This document shows, one piece after another, positions 11,601 to 26,600 of a DNA stretch of 64,000 bases. Source of the DNA: Gyrodactylus bullatarudis (taxonomy: Eukaryota; Platyhelminthes; Monogenea; Gyrodactylidea; Gyrodactylidae); assembly GCA_012064415.1 (NCBI GenBank), contig SSNU01000074.1, forward strand, positions 67,397 to 131,396, written 5' to 3'. The notes beneath the pieces are model-generated. The model saw nothing but the letters and a program-made list of their open reading frames with translations, was not told the DNA's origin and did not search any database. The position numbers and the translations under genes were made by a program. Numbering within the stretch: position 1 is the stretch's first letter; every line of letters starts with the position of its first letter.

Positions 11601-14600
11601 AATTAAAATTAAGATTAGAATAAAAAAAATTTAGATTATCCTGATAAAAATAGTTTGGACTCACACAATATTTCGAATACATGTCGTATTCTTCTTCTGG
11701 CGTCAGGTAGCAAGCGAACAACGTAATAGTCAATCTATGCCGAACTACTTGGTTCAAAATTATAAAAATTTAAAGCATACTTTTAAACTAAATCGCAAAT
11801 TCAGGTAATTGCTCACTAGGCTAGGAAAGATTTTAAGCTCACTATCTGTCTATCTGGAGAAAATTGTTGAGTTTTCTTTGTAAATAGAGCTTATTCTCGT
11901 CTTCATAATAACTCTTCTTCAAAAAATCTAGCCAAATGAAATAATTAACTTGGTAATATACAATATCTGAGTATTTTATTTATGTTCAAGTCTTTTCTTG
12001 AGAAAACTTAAATCTAAATCTGAGCTTTTCTGAAAGCTAATACTAAAATTTAAGACTTGAACTCTGTTTGCGATAGTAATTAAGAAAATAGCTTAGTAAA
12101 TTTGTTGTGAGCACGATGCTATTCGTACCAAACCGACAAAAGTTCCATTTCTTATTCTAAAAAAAGATTTTTATCATTCTAACCTGACTCAGAATCTACA
12201 AATATTTGAAACAATTTTTAATGATTTGAACTTTTTTTTGAACTTTGAGTCCCATCTTTTATCCCACAAACCAATAATTTTGTTCCTTTCAATATTTGAG
12301 CCTTTTAATCCTCGCCCTGGAAATGACATAAATGTCATAGGAAAATCAATAAAAATGGGGTCCGCACGGAATTTAGGCTGCAGAAATTCGTCATTATCAC
12401 GAAAGGGGATAATCCAAAATTTTAACTTTTTCTTGAAAACAAAGGAGACCTCTCTACCTCAACGGCCCAATTCGAATTCTTTGTCTAATGTTGGCCTCGA
12501 AGATTCCGCATTTGACTGCTTCAAATCTTTGAAATCAACAAAAATTTTGGATTCGAAAGCTTAAAAAACTTTCCCAACTTATTGGCTTATTTTATTATGG
12601 AATTCGAAAAATAATTTTTTTCTTGACTTTCCAAAGAAAATTATTGAGTTTTTTCTCATCTTCATGTCAACTAGCTTTGCATTGATACTTCACCTATTTT
12701 CTTAGTATTTTCAACATGAAAACACTTTTTCTCATACGTCTCGTATGTCTATTTTTTAGTGATGTGCGCACTCTCTTCTCATTACAATTCAACTTTTCCC
12801 TACTCTCTCTTCAAATTTCCAGTATACAGTGAAAAACTATTGATAGATCTCAGTGTTTTGTTTTGCGATGGGGTATATATATGATTGAGGGGATAAAAGA
12901 TTGATATGTTGTACGAATGTTTCTACTATTTGTTCTATATATTTTTCAGAGAATCACTAGAGATTGAAAGAGTAGAAAAAACCTTTAGGCTATGTAGAGT
13001 TGTTTGAGAAAAAATTAGTTCACTAGCAAAATACTGAGGGGAAAACACGCTCGTCTTCTTTTTTTGAGGATTTTTATTTGTTCTCTCATAGAGAGAAAAT
13101 GATAAATAGAAATTTATTTGTTTCGTAACTGAATGAAACAACTGAAAAAAACTAAATTTGAGTTAAATCTACTTTACTACTTTAGTTTGTCGCCCGGGGT
13201 TAACTTTTCTTCTGATTCGTATCGGTCTCGTATTAGAACTGAACTGCATATAGAGCATCAAATAAATATCAGAATTGAAAATTGCAAATTGTACGAAATC
13301 TGAGCATTTATGAAAATGGATAACTATAATTATCCATGCTAGCTTAAAATAACCTCATTGACATGAAGATTGTAAGAATTTACGATTTTTCACAAAAGAC
13401 TCAATATTTTTCTCCGGATTCAAGGAAAAAGAACTTTGGATGAGCTAATAAGATGGGGATACTCGAAAAAATTCAATCTGACCAAAATAAGGCCGTTTTT
13501 CGAATATCGAAAATGTTCCAAATTTCCCCTTTTTCAACTTTTGAACCCAAAATTGTTATCGATTTCGATGATTCGAACCAGTAAAGTGTTGATATTTGGG
13601 ATCGAAATTGAACTAAGAATTCGAATTCACCTATAAAAGTTCACTGAAGTTTATCATTACTGTGGGAAATCGAACCATTTGAATTTTTCGATTATCATAA
13701 AGGGAAATTATCCAAAATCTGGAAGTTTAACTTTTTCTCGGAAGCAGTAAGATCTTCGCTATCTCTATGGGCAAAATTCGAATTCTTCGTTCAATGTTGA
13801 TCCTAAATTTCATCATGTAACTGCCTCGAACCATCGGAATTGATGGAAATATTGGGTTTAAAAGTTGAGAAAGTGGAAATTTGGAGCATTTTCGAAATTC
13901 GAAAAACGGCCTAATTTAGGTAAGATTGAATTTTTTTCAAATATCCACATCTTATTAGCTCATTCCGTTTTAGAATTTAAAAAATTATTTTTTCCTGTGA
14001 ATCCGAAGAAAAATATCGAGTTTTTTGTAACAATACAGTAAATTCTCATCTTTATATCAACTAGCTTTACATATAAAGGATTATTTCGTTCCATACAACT
14101 CATTATATTCTACCCAGCAGAGCCGAAAAAAATTTAGCTTGTTCGAAAAAAGAAAAATTTAAAGCAATCTGATACTGATATTTGGGATCAACATTAGACG
14201 AGTAATATGATTTCGGACATTGAAGTTCACAGAAATGTGTCATTATTGTGAGAAATCGAACAATCTTATAATTTCAATTATCACTAGTTTCTCTCAACAT
14301 CTATGGCAAAATTCAAATTCATCGTCTAAAATATCAGTAGTTATTTGCTTTATTTCTTCGAAATCGATAAAAATTTTGAATGAAAAAAAGGTTGAAATTG
14401 AGGCATTCAAATTTCTATGCGGTAGAATCTGAGAAATTTCTTTACAAATTACTTGATAAATTCTCTCGAATTCCATTTTTACCTACCTTTTTTGCATGAT
14501 TACGTCAATTCAATTTTGATCTTACATTTCCAGCATCAATAAACTCATCTTGCGTCTGGAAGGGAATCCTTTTCCTTTAATGAATTTGATCATTTCTTTT

Positions 14601-17600
14601 TCTCGTTGAAATTAGATATTATTCCAAAGAACAGCCAATTTCATCGCATGATCTGAATAATCATCGTTCCGACATAAAAATTATATATGACCAATCTTTA
14701 AATTCATCTCATCTGGAATATCGGCATTTAATCTGAATTCGATTGTCGATATATCAATTTATCAGTTTTTAACTCATTCTATTCATGAAAAGTAGAGATG
14801 GATTTCTCAGTTTTATTTTTCTTCTATTAAACCTTTATGTTCTATTATCTCTATTTACTGAGGCCTAAGCAAAAAATTAAAATGTAATAGCAATCCCTTG
14901 CTCGATATCTCTCATAGTTTAGAAGATGATAGGAAAATCAGATTTATCCTGGAAAAACCCAACTCAAAATTTCGACTATTTTCCAGTTTAGATGTTCTTT
15001 TCTTCACTTTTATGGGTTTGAATTAATCATGAACATATTTTCCTATCCTTTCAACTTTACATGTTTTGATGTGGTGAATGTTGGCTTAAGTAAGGATTAC
15101 ATGTAGGTAATCGGAAAGAGTATTCACTTCAACTACATTTCTATTTTGAATGGTTTTGTGTTGATTTTAGCTTCTTAGTCGTCTTGTGTTTGCTGTGTGT
15201 CATTTGATGCTTGTTGTTTTGGGCCTATTTTTATGTCCTCTCCATACACGTCTCAATAAAAAACACCATTTTAACACTCTCTGTACATAATTCCCCTTAC
15301 ATTCTTATAACAAGAATAGATTCCAATTTAAAAATAATCTTTTATAGCTAATTTCTTCCGGAAATTTTATCTTTCTACACACTCCAAATCTCTGAGAATT
15401 TATTTGCAATAAAAGTGAATATTCGAATTTCTTAAATGCTAATTCAAGTAATTACATTTAATTAGAGCATTTTAGAACTGATCTCAATCTTCAACACTTT
15501 TAGGATTCAGTTTCCCTACAAACAAAATTCGAGAGGATTTCGACTAAATTTTTCTTTATCATCGTTTTTCTGGTGGGTTTTAACAAGCTTTTTACACCTC
15601 TAACTAAAGCTATAGAATTTCCAATTTCTACTTATAAATTCTAAGAATTGAAGACTAAAACTCAAAATTTGGCGATCATTCAAATGGTCCAATTTTTATC
15701 AGATTGAATGATGTTTATTCCAACAGTTTATTGACTGATTTCAATTGATGGAATCTAAAAAAAATTGATTATGAAAAGTGTAGAGGTTTTTATAAAAGAT
15801 GCTACATTGCCAAAACATTCATGAATCAATTTCTTGTTAACTAGAAAGAAATCTTCTCGATTCATTCAAGAGTGTTACCAAGAAAGATTGTCCTAATGAA
15901 AGATTTATCCACCCTTAATGTTTTCTTGTATTTATTCCATTCTGGAAAATCTTTCCTCTTGTTAAGCATTATAACTGGGGTACAATGAAAAATTAATTAG
16001 ATTGAACATGAAAATTTAATTATTGTAACATAAAGATTATTTTTCTCCTGATGAGATTGCTCATTTTTTTGTTTGCCAATATTAAACTAGTGTCACATAA
16101 AAATAATTAGTTGTGGTTTCAGTTTGAAAAGAAATGATTTCCCAGAAGAAGATGTATTGAGCCCATTACCATCTTAACCTTGATATAGGAATCTATATAT
16201 TTTTGTCAGAAATTTAAATACGAAAAGACTTTTTGAAATACAAAATTTTATTTTCCCCGAACAATGTTTTATTGATTTTTTTAACTATGAATAACACATT
16301 TTTGAAAAGAAAATGAAAAATTTTCTGATATACAAAAATCCCATTTTCCCTTAAATCATCGAAATTTACCTAATTTCCTAGGACTTTCTTTCTAACATGT
16401 GATATAAGACTCAATTTTTATTCAAAATGTTGCAAAAACTATTCAAAAATTTAGTCCTTTCTCGTAGTAAAATTCATTGAAAAAATCATGGCGCGTGTTC
16501 AAAATTTTCCAAATTTGAAAATGTATGGTTTTTCGACAATCTTCAAAATGAGATTAAGTCTGGTAAAAGTAGAAAAAAAAGTAGATATATACATAGATAC
16601 ATAAATTTCTTGAATTATTTCCATCATTTTATGCCTACCTCTATGTCATTCAGACCACTTCTAACTCAGAATAATAATGATAATTAATATTTTTCATATG
16701 CCTAATAATTATAATCTAACACAACAACAGCACTAAGCAATTAGTTTATTAATTACTTTGAATTTTTTTCTCGTACATTCTGCATTCATGCAGATATATA
16801 TGTATTTGAAAGAGCTATAATAAATATGAAAATCTATCCCATCGCTAACTCACAGATTGAGATATTATTCTCACTTCAAATTAATTTGATCATATTCTCA
16901 TTAATGGAATACCTCACTTGTTTTAATATTTTTTGATGTTAATGTTTTCCTAGTATACGTGATGAATCATTCACTAAACTATCCAAACGTATTATATCAA
17001 GTATTATCAAGTTTTTCTAATTTCCAAAAACATTCCTGATTTAGAAATATGTAAGAAAATATGTATTCATAACCAAATGCACATTTCTCAAAGGATCATC
17101 AGTGTTCTCTCTTTGAAAATGATAAAAGTTTAAGTTTGAATGAAAAATAATAATTTACAATTTACAAAGAAATAGTAAAAGTTAAAGAATATAAGAGTCA
17201 TGAATGGAAATAAGAATATAATGTAAGCTGAAAAAACACCAAAAACTCTTCAATAAATAGCAACAGTGAAGAGAAAAAGGTGAAAAAGCTCACATAGGCC
17301 ACAGAGTTGAAGATTAAATGAATAATTAAATTTCTCCTTCACCCACACATCTGTGCTGGCATCCTCGGGTTTTTGTATAAGATGGAAAAATTAGAAACTG
17401 AAGCAGCATGGTTTTCCTGTTTTAGATGTCTGGTCACCGCGGTATCTTTATTGAGGTGATCGTGCGATATTTTTGACAACTTCCTAATAGTACTATTGTA
17501 CGCCCTATATACGAAGCACCACAATCACACTGAAACTTGTAAATCAATAGAGTCTTTTCTTGAGGGTCAAGTAAATCCTTATGGATTAAACTAAACAATC

Positions 17601-20600
17601 TCTGAGTTTTGAATACAATTTTCAATTGTATATTGTCATAATGTTGTTCGATAAGATTATTGAGTCTTCTCCTAACATTATTACTAAAACCATCACCTTT
17701 AAAGTTAAGTTTCATGAAAACTTTTGTTTTCTCGCCTTCCTCTGTAAATAATAACCATAATAACCAGTAACTCTTTAACACTATATAAGTTATCCAATCT
17801 TGGTGAGTAAGAATTTCTGGAACTTTCAAAAGTTCCCAATTTACTTCTTGATTTTTTTTAATGAGGAAATATCATTTTTTAGGCAAATATGTCTTTAATG
17901 AGGGTCTTTTCAATCAAATCATAATTGTTCATTATCCCTATTATTACTACCTTTTGAATGAATTGACTATTCATCATTTACATTGGTTGAAATTATTAAC
18001 TGATTTGCTTAAATTAAACCAAATGACTTAAATTAGAATCAGAATTTACATGCCTTTTTCATTAGAAAGAAAATATTTATACTCCAGTAGTATCTATATG
18101 AAAGGATTTAAAAGTCGATGAAAAATAACTACACTAAAAGCTGAAAAGGAAAACCAAGACTCTATTACACGAGTGGATTGTGAAGAGATAAGTGATTACT
18201 AATTTAGAAATGCTTTTCTTAATAAAAATTAAATATATCTTCTAAAGTTTACGGAAAATGAAGTTCTTAAGGTATCATCATCTTTGTTGACAAAATTAAT
18301 CACATTTTTTTGGGTTATTGTCGTTGGATAGAATATTCTAAAATAATAAATGTCAAGATTAAATAAATATTTCTTTAGGAATGTAATTTAATTTTAATAT
18401 CGATTAAGCCTAGTTACCACTATTAGTAAGATGGGACCTTTTAATTGCAAGAACTTGAAAATTATAATTATCTTTCTATGATGGAAAATTCAATAGTCAA
18501 TGACTATTAGTCATATTCGATTTGTATATTGCTAGGCTTAATTTTCTAACACCTCTTTTGCTGTAGTGTCAAGAAATTCTACGGCATTCGTGTTTAAAAT
18601 TCTCAAATTTATCTAATTGTTATAAACAGGTCTCAGAGAGATAACTAAAATTTGATAAAATATCAAACTAGTTTTCATATACTTATTAGTAGTTTGGAAT
18701 ATCGACTTTCCTAAAAGGGGCCAAAAAAAGGTCCATAAATACAGCAGTAGACAAGAATTTCACTGGTCACATGTGCTCAAGTAAAATTTTCTCATAAAAT
18801 TGTGTTTTGGTTATCTGTTTTTCAAAAGTCTTTGTTTACAAAACATGAGAATAAATTTCGATAAAAACTTGATAAAAAATGAAATATTTGTCTTTACAGA
18901 TCAAGTCAAAGTGTGTCCTAAGAAGAAGAAATTCAAGATTGGAAATTTTGTTTATTTACTTGGTGTAAAAGCGCTCTTGTGAATCGAGAAAAGGGAAGAA
19001 ATAGAGAGGAAAACTTGATAGATAGTTTGCGGGAGTGAAAGCTGTAATGTAGGGTTGTTGTATTAGATATAAATTATTATTATTACAATCTATTTCGTGT
19101 CACTATTTCTGCTAAAGAAGTCTGAAATATTTTAACTTTTACTACATTCTGCACCTAGATATAGTTTATTCAATCAATCGAATATTTTCAGTATATTTAC
19201 TTCCAACACCCGATGAAAACCTAGCTAATTTAATAGATTAACTTGTAAAGTAGAGATTTTCACCTTTGATTAAATCAAAGTTTTTTGTGTGAGATTTAAA
19301 AATTCGTTTGCAATCCCATTTTTCCTAAATTCTCTTGTAGGCATAGTGGAGTAACAAAATTTAACATAAATGATCCTAATATGATTCTATTACTATTTTC
19401 ATTGAAAAAACCCTCAAAGCCTCATCAGCAAAAAAGACATTTGAGAATTTAGAGAAAACGTAGTAAAAATTCATTGAAAATCTTGCGGCATTTTTAAAAA
19501 AGTCTTTAAACTCGAATATTATCACAGACAAGCATTTTGATACTTGATCTTGATATAAATGAATGTTTAGAATTCATAGTATTACCATTTGAGTTGGTTT
19601 TTAAAATAGGTTGAAAAATATTTTACATCTCTAAAACTAAATTATGTAATTTATTTGAGTAAAATTAGGTTTAATTGGAATACAACAAACTTTTTTCCCA
19701 AAGCCTCTTCTAGACGTATCTAGATAGTACCTTCTTCAGTGAGATGAAAAGCTTAAATTTCATTCAACTACTAAACTTTAGTATTCCTATTGAGAATCAT
19801 TAAAAATTTAGTAAACCTTGAAACAAGTCAGATAACTTGAAACGTGGTATCGTGGAAAGAGTTTAAAGTGAAAAAGATACGATACAAATTTACAGTAAAA
19901 CCGATTGATAAAATTAATATGAAAAACACTGATCTTCTTCCATCTTCTAAAGGTATTGGCAGTTCCTTGGAAAATATACCCAAATTTCTGAATTTTCTTC
20001 TTCGTAGTAACAAAGTGATAATCTGACAATAATCATTCTGCTGACAAAGCCAGTTTTTCAATCTTTCATAAGAACCCAGGGGATTACAACACTGATCTGT
20101 GGATTAAAGAGAAATTAATTATCAATACACTTTTAAAGCAGACCTGAGTTCTCTCATACTACCCTTACTTAATATGATCTTTGTCACTCTTTTCTCTTCA
20201 TATTTTTGCTATTAATGTTGAGTTTTTTGGTGTTCTTCAGCTTTCATTATCTTCTTTTTACTTATTTTCATTCTGAATTTTGTAATTTTATTAATTCAAT
20301 GATATTTTATAGATAATTTTCATTTTTAAAGTAACATTGCTGTTGAATAGAATTGGTCCCTAATTTTTAATTTTCAGAATTAAAAAAAGTCACTCGAGTT
20401 TTCATACTAACTTAGACACGTAGATTAAGGAAACACAAGTTGGTAAGTTCTCATATGGTTCTAAAAGCTTTCAGAATTCTTGACCTTTGGGTAGCATTCG
20501 GCTACTTGAAAGTAGGTTGGCCATCGAATTAGAATTTAATTTTAGTTTAAAAAAGTATTTTTTGCAGATATGAGATATAAATTGATTGAGGAATATAAGT

Positions 20601-23600
20601 TAAGTTAGGCTAAAATAAATCCCATAATCCGTTGAATAGCATGAGAAATCGGGTGACTTTCTTACAATTTGTGGAAGGACCCACCCTACTGATGAAGGGT
20701 TTTTTCACAACTCCATCTTTTTAAAAAGAGTAAATTCTCATGCTCCTACTAACTTCAGCTTTCGATAAAAACTAAGGTCCATTCAGATAAAATGCTAAGC
20801 AGACTGATTTAAAAAAACGTATTAAGGAGTGAGATTTATCTACACTTATAACAATATTATTACAAGGAGTGATTCTTTTTTTTATTTTTCTATTTCAATG
20901 TTATTCTTAATGGGATGAATTTTAATGGAATATGGAAATTAACAGAAAATCTTCTTCAAGTGCACACCTAAATTCACACGCTGATACAGCTACATTTTTG
21001 GGATGTTTTTTAATCAAGTCTTCAAAACAATGGGAGAAACATTAAGTAGCAAAGTTCTTCCATGGATGAAATTGTAATCTTTAAAATAAAAAGGCTAAAG
21101 GGGGAGGTAAGAATCTTTCATTTTTTTATTTCTTGGACATTTCAAGAGAGCTTTAATTAATTCATTTATCATAACAGAAAATTAATTCCATTGATTCTAT
21201 TGGACTTGAATGAAATTTTCCAAAATTAAAAACTAAAATCATCCATCAATATAGTAAAAATTAATCTTGGCTCCAAAATATCTTTCTGCAATGTGCTATA
21301 TACTTCTGTAATAAAATTAACAAGATTGTGAAATTTTCCGAGTAAAAATCGTTTTTTGACCTATCAGAATTGTTATGTTCTACAACTTGTCTGCAAATTC
21401 AACTTGATAATAAAATTTCCATTTTAGACATAGATTTAGACGCGTTCCGTCCTCTTTAGAACTTACACATCTAACCCCTACTCCAGATGTTGATTGTTTT
21501 CGTCTTCGCGTCAATTACAATATCTTCTTAGTATGACGTATTTTTTGAGACCCCTACTTTCCTTACAGATCATTTTATTACTTTGAAATGAAAACAAAAT
21601 TTTCAACTAAAAAACTCAAGACTAGAGTACCGCTTTTCTTGAAAAAAATTATCGAAATATAAACATTCACACGATCTTTGGTAATCAGAATACACTGGCA
21701 AATTGAATAATGCTAAAAATTTAGCTGTAAACTCTAAGATGATAAATCTAGAAAATAATTTCAAATCCTACCGCGTAGAAGATTCGAACTCTGTACCTGC
21801 AAAAATTGATAATGGGTAGGACGCACACTGAGCCAGACAACTACAATATATTTCAAAATATATTCCCACAAAGTTTTAGCTATTTTGAAATACATATTCA
21901 GGCTCATCATTGTAGCCTCATGCGTGTGAATAAATATCTTAAGTAGAGAAGCGGTGCTCTACCCAAGACTCTCAACTTTATATATGTTGACGCATGTATT
22001 CGTACGAATCACTAGTAGATAATTTTTATTTTCTACTCAATTTTTCTAATATCAGTGATAAATTGGTTGCAAAAGTTGAATTAAATAGAATTCTTCTATG
22101 GTTTTCATATGCAACGTTCTATACGTAGGGTAAATTCAGCCTTGTGTATGAAAACCACGTATTGTTTTCCTAATTCTTCAGTTTAGAAAACCATAGTTGT
22201 CTATGTACAGATAGTCATAAGAATATTTTGAGTAGGAAACTAAAATTATTTTTACGAATCACTAGTAAATCGTAAGAACCTTTCACATGATTCACTATAG
22301 TCGTCTAATTTTTTTTTAATTTCCAATTGATCAGGTTTTATTTTATTTAATCCCAACTCTTCAAAAGTAGCATCCAAATTAAAATGTCAAGAGTTATGCA
22401 AATTTCTATGGAATCCAATCTCCAAATTTTATGACGTTTCTTCATTACTACTACTAATACTTCATAATTAACTGCGGAAATTAGCTTAAACTATAAATAG
22501 GATATATATTTCTTACTCCTATAGACTATAAATATATCCATATATAGATATTGATATGAAATGCACTGTACCAGAAAATCTATTTCTTTTCATCATTCGT
22601 TCCATCATTCTCTACCAACTAATCAATAAGGTAGGCAAAGGAGAATAATTAGTTGGTCTGAAAGCTAAATTTTAATTCTACTAACCCCTTAACCCTCATA
22701 AATTAGTCATTGAATTAGAGAATCTAAACCTAATTAATATGAAGATGTGAATTTATGATTACAATAAACTTTTTCGTCAAGAAATCGAATTTGATCAAGA
22801 TTTTTTGGAATCTAGATCGTAGGTTCCACTTTCAGGATCTGAAGAAAAAATATTTGAAAAAAATCAAATTTTAAGAAAGTTATGGCATATTTCAAATCTA
22901 GCGATGGTGCCAAATTCCCATTTTTTGAACTTTGAGTTGATAATTATTGTTGTTTTAAAAGTGAGAGAGTGATCAAAAGTTGATTTTTAGGATCTCGATT
23001 AGTCAAAGAAATCAAATATGCTGATTCAGATTTTGAGAATCCGCCCATCTTCGTGTGAAAATCGAATTTTGATTTTTTGAACATTTTTACTAATTGAAAA
23101 TCGATGAAATTTTGATGATTCAAGACCTCTGGAAATTGGCGAGTCCATTGGAATTTTCATGGTCATAATCGGTTTCTTTGACTAATTGTGATCCTAAAAA
23201 TCAACTTTTGATTACTCTCTCACTTAAATCAACAATACATTGAATCAACAATAATTATCAACTCAAAGTTCAAAAAAATGGGAATTCGGTGCCATCGCTA
23301 GATTTGAAAATGCCATAACTTTCTTTAAATTTGATTTTTTTCAAATATTTTTTCTTCAGATCCTTATGAGTGTCACCTACGATCTAGATTCCAAAAATCT
23401 TGATCAAATTCGATTTCTTGATGAAAAAATTTATAATTTTGTAAAAATCATAAATTCACATCTTCATATTAATTAGCTTTAGTTTTTTTCTCATCCCTAT
23501 TTCTTGGACAGATACTGCATCTTGACCTAGCTGGGCCTGAACAAGGGATTCTTCTTCGAGGCTCCATAAGTTCAACTGATGTATTTTAAGTTCTTTTATT

Positions 23601-26600
23601 GACACATGATGCATTCTTCATTAGTTCTTTAGATGGCGCTCTTCGAAATTCTTTCCTTGCTTTCTTGAGATTTTTTTGTTTTTGCTGAATAGGATAAACG
23701 CGTTGTAGCCAGCAATATCTATCATGTTCCAGTAAAGCGTAAGAGGCCAACGTAAGGTTTTTCTTTTACACGAACAATTTTCGACTAATTGATTCAATAC
23801 ACCTGCTCCCCTTCAGTGGAATTGTAGTAATGACTTCGGGAATTTGGAGTGGACTCGGTCTCAAACCAGGATGTAAAGTTGACCGAACTGACTATCTTGA
23901 TTTTCTCACCGTTTTCTAGGAGCTAAGAGCCAGAGAATTTTTTTTCAAGGGTCATTATTGGAAAAGTAGAAAAAAGGATATATTAAAACCAAATGTACAT
24001 TTCTCAAAGGTTCATCAGTAGTGTCTCTTTGATAATGATAAAAGTTAAAAGATGAATGAAAATAATAATTTACAAATTATGAAAGAAATAGTAAAAGTTG
24101 ACGAAAAATAGAATAAATGTAAGCTGAAAAAACACCAAAACTCTCCAATAAATAGCAACAGTGGAGAGAAAAGTGAAAAAGCTTACATAGGCCAAGGTAG
24201 TTGAAGGTTATAGGAATAATTCTTTTGAACACATAAGTCTGGTTTATATAAATTTATGAAGAATTTCTCCTTCACCCAAACGTCTGTACTGTCATCACTC
24301 GGGTTTTTGTATAAAATTGAAAAATTCGAAATTGAAGCCTCATGCCCTTCCTGTCTAAGATGCCTAGTTATCGCTGTATCTTTCTTAAGGTGATCGTTGC
24401 CTCTAGTTGACAACTTTCTGATTGTACGTCCTATATAAGAAGATCCGCAGTCACATTGAAATTTATAAATCAATAGTCTTCTTTTCAGGTCTCAGTAAAT
24501 CTTTGTGAATCAAATTGAACAATCTCTGAGTTTTAAATACAATTTTCAATTGTATGTTGTTATAATGTGATTGATGAGATTTGTCAACTTTCTCCTTAAA
24601 TCATTACTAAAACCATCTCCTTTGAAATTAAGTTTCATGAAAATTGTGGTCTTCTCAACTTCATCTGTGTTTTCAACGACATCTCTATCGACTGTTAAGT
24701 AGATAAATTTGTCCACAAATTTATTGGGATACCCATTTTCCATTAAACACAACTTCAATTCTCTATTTCCTTAGGAATTTCTTCTGGACTCGCTATCCTT
24801 CTTATCCTCTTACTCAATCCAATTACTAGACCAACTTTATGTGAAATAGGACTAAAACTAGCAAAATGCAGATATTTGCTATTGTCCGTCTTTTTCCTGA
24901 AGATGTTTCTTTGAATTGAGCCGTCATCTCTTCTAGTTAGTTTAACGTCTAAGAAACTCAGAAAATCATTAGATTATTTTTCCATAGTAAATTTAATATT
25001 AGAATGAAACGAATTCATCAAGGGTCATTGCTCAATTTTAAAAAAATTTAAGAATACGCTGATGATGAATATGCAAACCTACTTTTTTATCTTGACCGTA
25101 TTGGTGCTGAAATTTTCGAACCCTTATAACTCGATTAGTTTGGGAGTTTTATGGATCAATTAAAAATCTGAACTTGAATTATAATTGAATTAAATAATTA
25201 TTTAATATTTTCTCCTGCATAGCTTCTACGACAGAACCCTAGTCACCACAACCTTTTATTATAGATTAGATTAATTATCTAAAATATATATTATATCCCA
25301 TAAGATATAGCTTTGAGCTTCCTGAATTCTTAAACCCAAATGCCATAAGTACCTGGAATGGGTAAATATTAATCCTGTTGTTAGTAATTAATGCTAATTT
25401 CTCATGACAGAAATTCTTTTGACAAAATCTTTTAGCTAAAGATTTTTAGTAGTAAAAATCAACGAGAAGATTGGGGTGAAGTGAACGAATACATCTCAAA
25501 TATTTTTCACCATAGAGAGATGTATCAAGAAAAGAATACAAGCCTTAAAATAACTGAGGATTTACCACAAAGAATTATAGTAGTTGTTTGTTCAAGTTTG
25601 AATCAAGATCGATCAACTTTGTTACATCGGAGTTACTGTTAGCTTATCATGTAAATAATTTATTCCTTCGTTCGTTCCTTTTTTTGGCTTGAGTAAACAG
25701 TTTAACAAATAGAAACCATATCTTTAATGAAAATAGAAAAAAAATTCCCAACGAATTACTGTCGCACGACTGGAAATTAGAAAGAGAGTCTATTGTCAAG
25801 TAAAATTTGATGATATGATCTATGTAAGAAAAGTAGGGGTCTCAAAAAATACATCATACTAAGAAGATATATATTAAAATTTGACAAAAAATACGATATC
25901 GCCAAATTCAGAGAAATTCTTCATTTTGTTAGAAATCCAACCATTTGAATTTCATGATATTCACGATGGAAAATGATCCAAAATCAAGAAATTAATTTTT
26001 TTCTTGGAAATGCCGAGTTTCTCTTAAATTTCTTGTCTAATGTTGATCCTAAATACCAGCATTTACTCACTACAAATCTTTGAGCTCAAACCTCGAATAA
26101 GTAGTAATTTGGCGCATTTTCGTAATTCAAAATTAATTTTGTAAAAATAGTGAATTCTCAGCTAACTAAATATTTATAACCAAACTCGTTATTCTTACAT
26201 TTTTATCTTGAAAAATTGCAATGAAAACTGTATATTTTGAGAACTACACCATATATCGTTAAATAGAAAATATTTCCCTCTTCAAATTTATATATTTTTG
26301 GTTCAAATGGATTGGAAACTAACAAAGCTATTCGCCGCTTTCAAACTTCATTGTGTCCAACATGATAGGATTGATTGATTTCGGCCATTTTTCTCATGAT
26401 AGAAGCTAGAATATCTTTCTCCCGATCATTTTCAATACAGTATAGTGTAGGAGAAGTCTTATGGATCAACTATTTTTTATAAAAACTCTCTGAATCTCTG
26501 ATGACTACCTGAAAGTAATGATATCAAATTTGAGAAATTTTTGTATAAAATTTATTCAATCTGAGCTAAAAATACATTTTGAACCAGAGAGAAAAGAAAT

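Noticed and set aside
12226..12564. 112-codon frame on the plus strand
   Set aside because: Lies inside a foldback family B repeat whose other copies do not keep this frame open.
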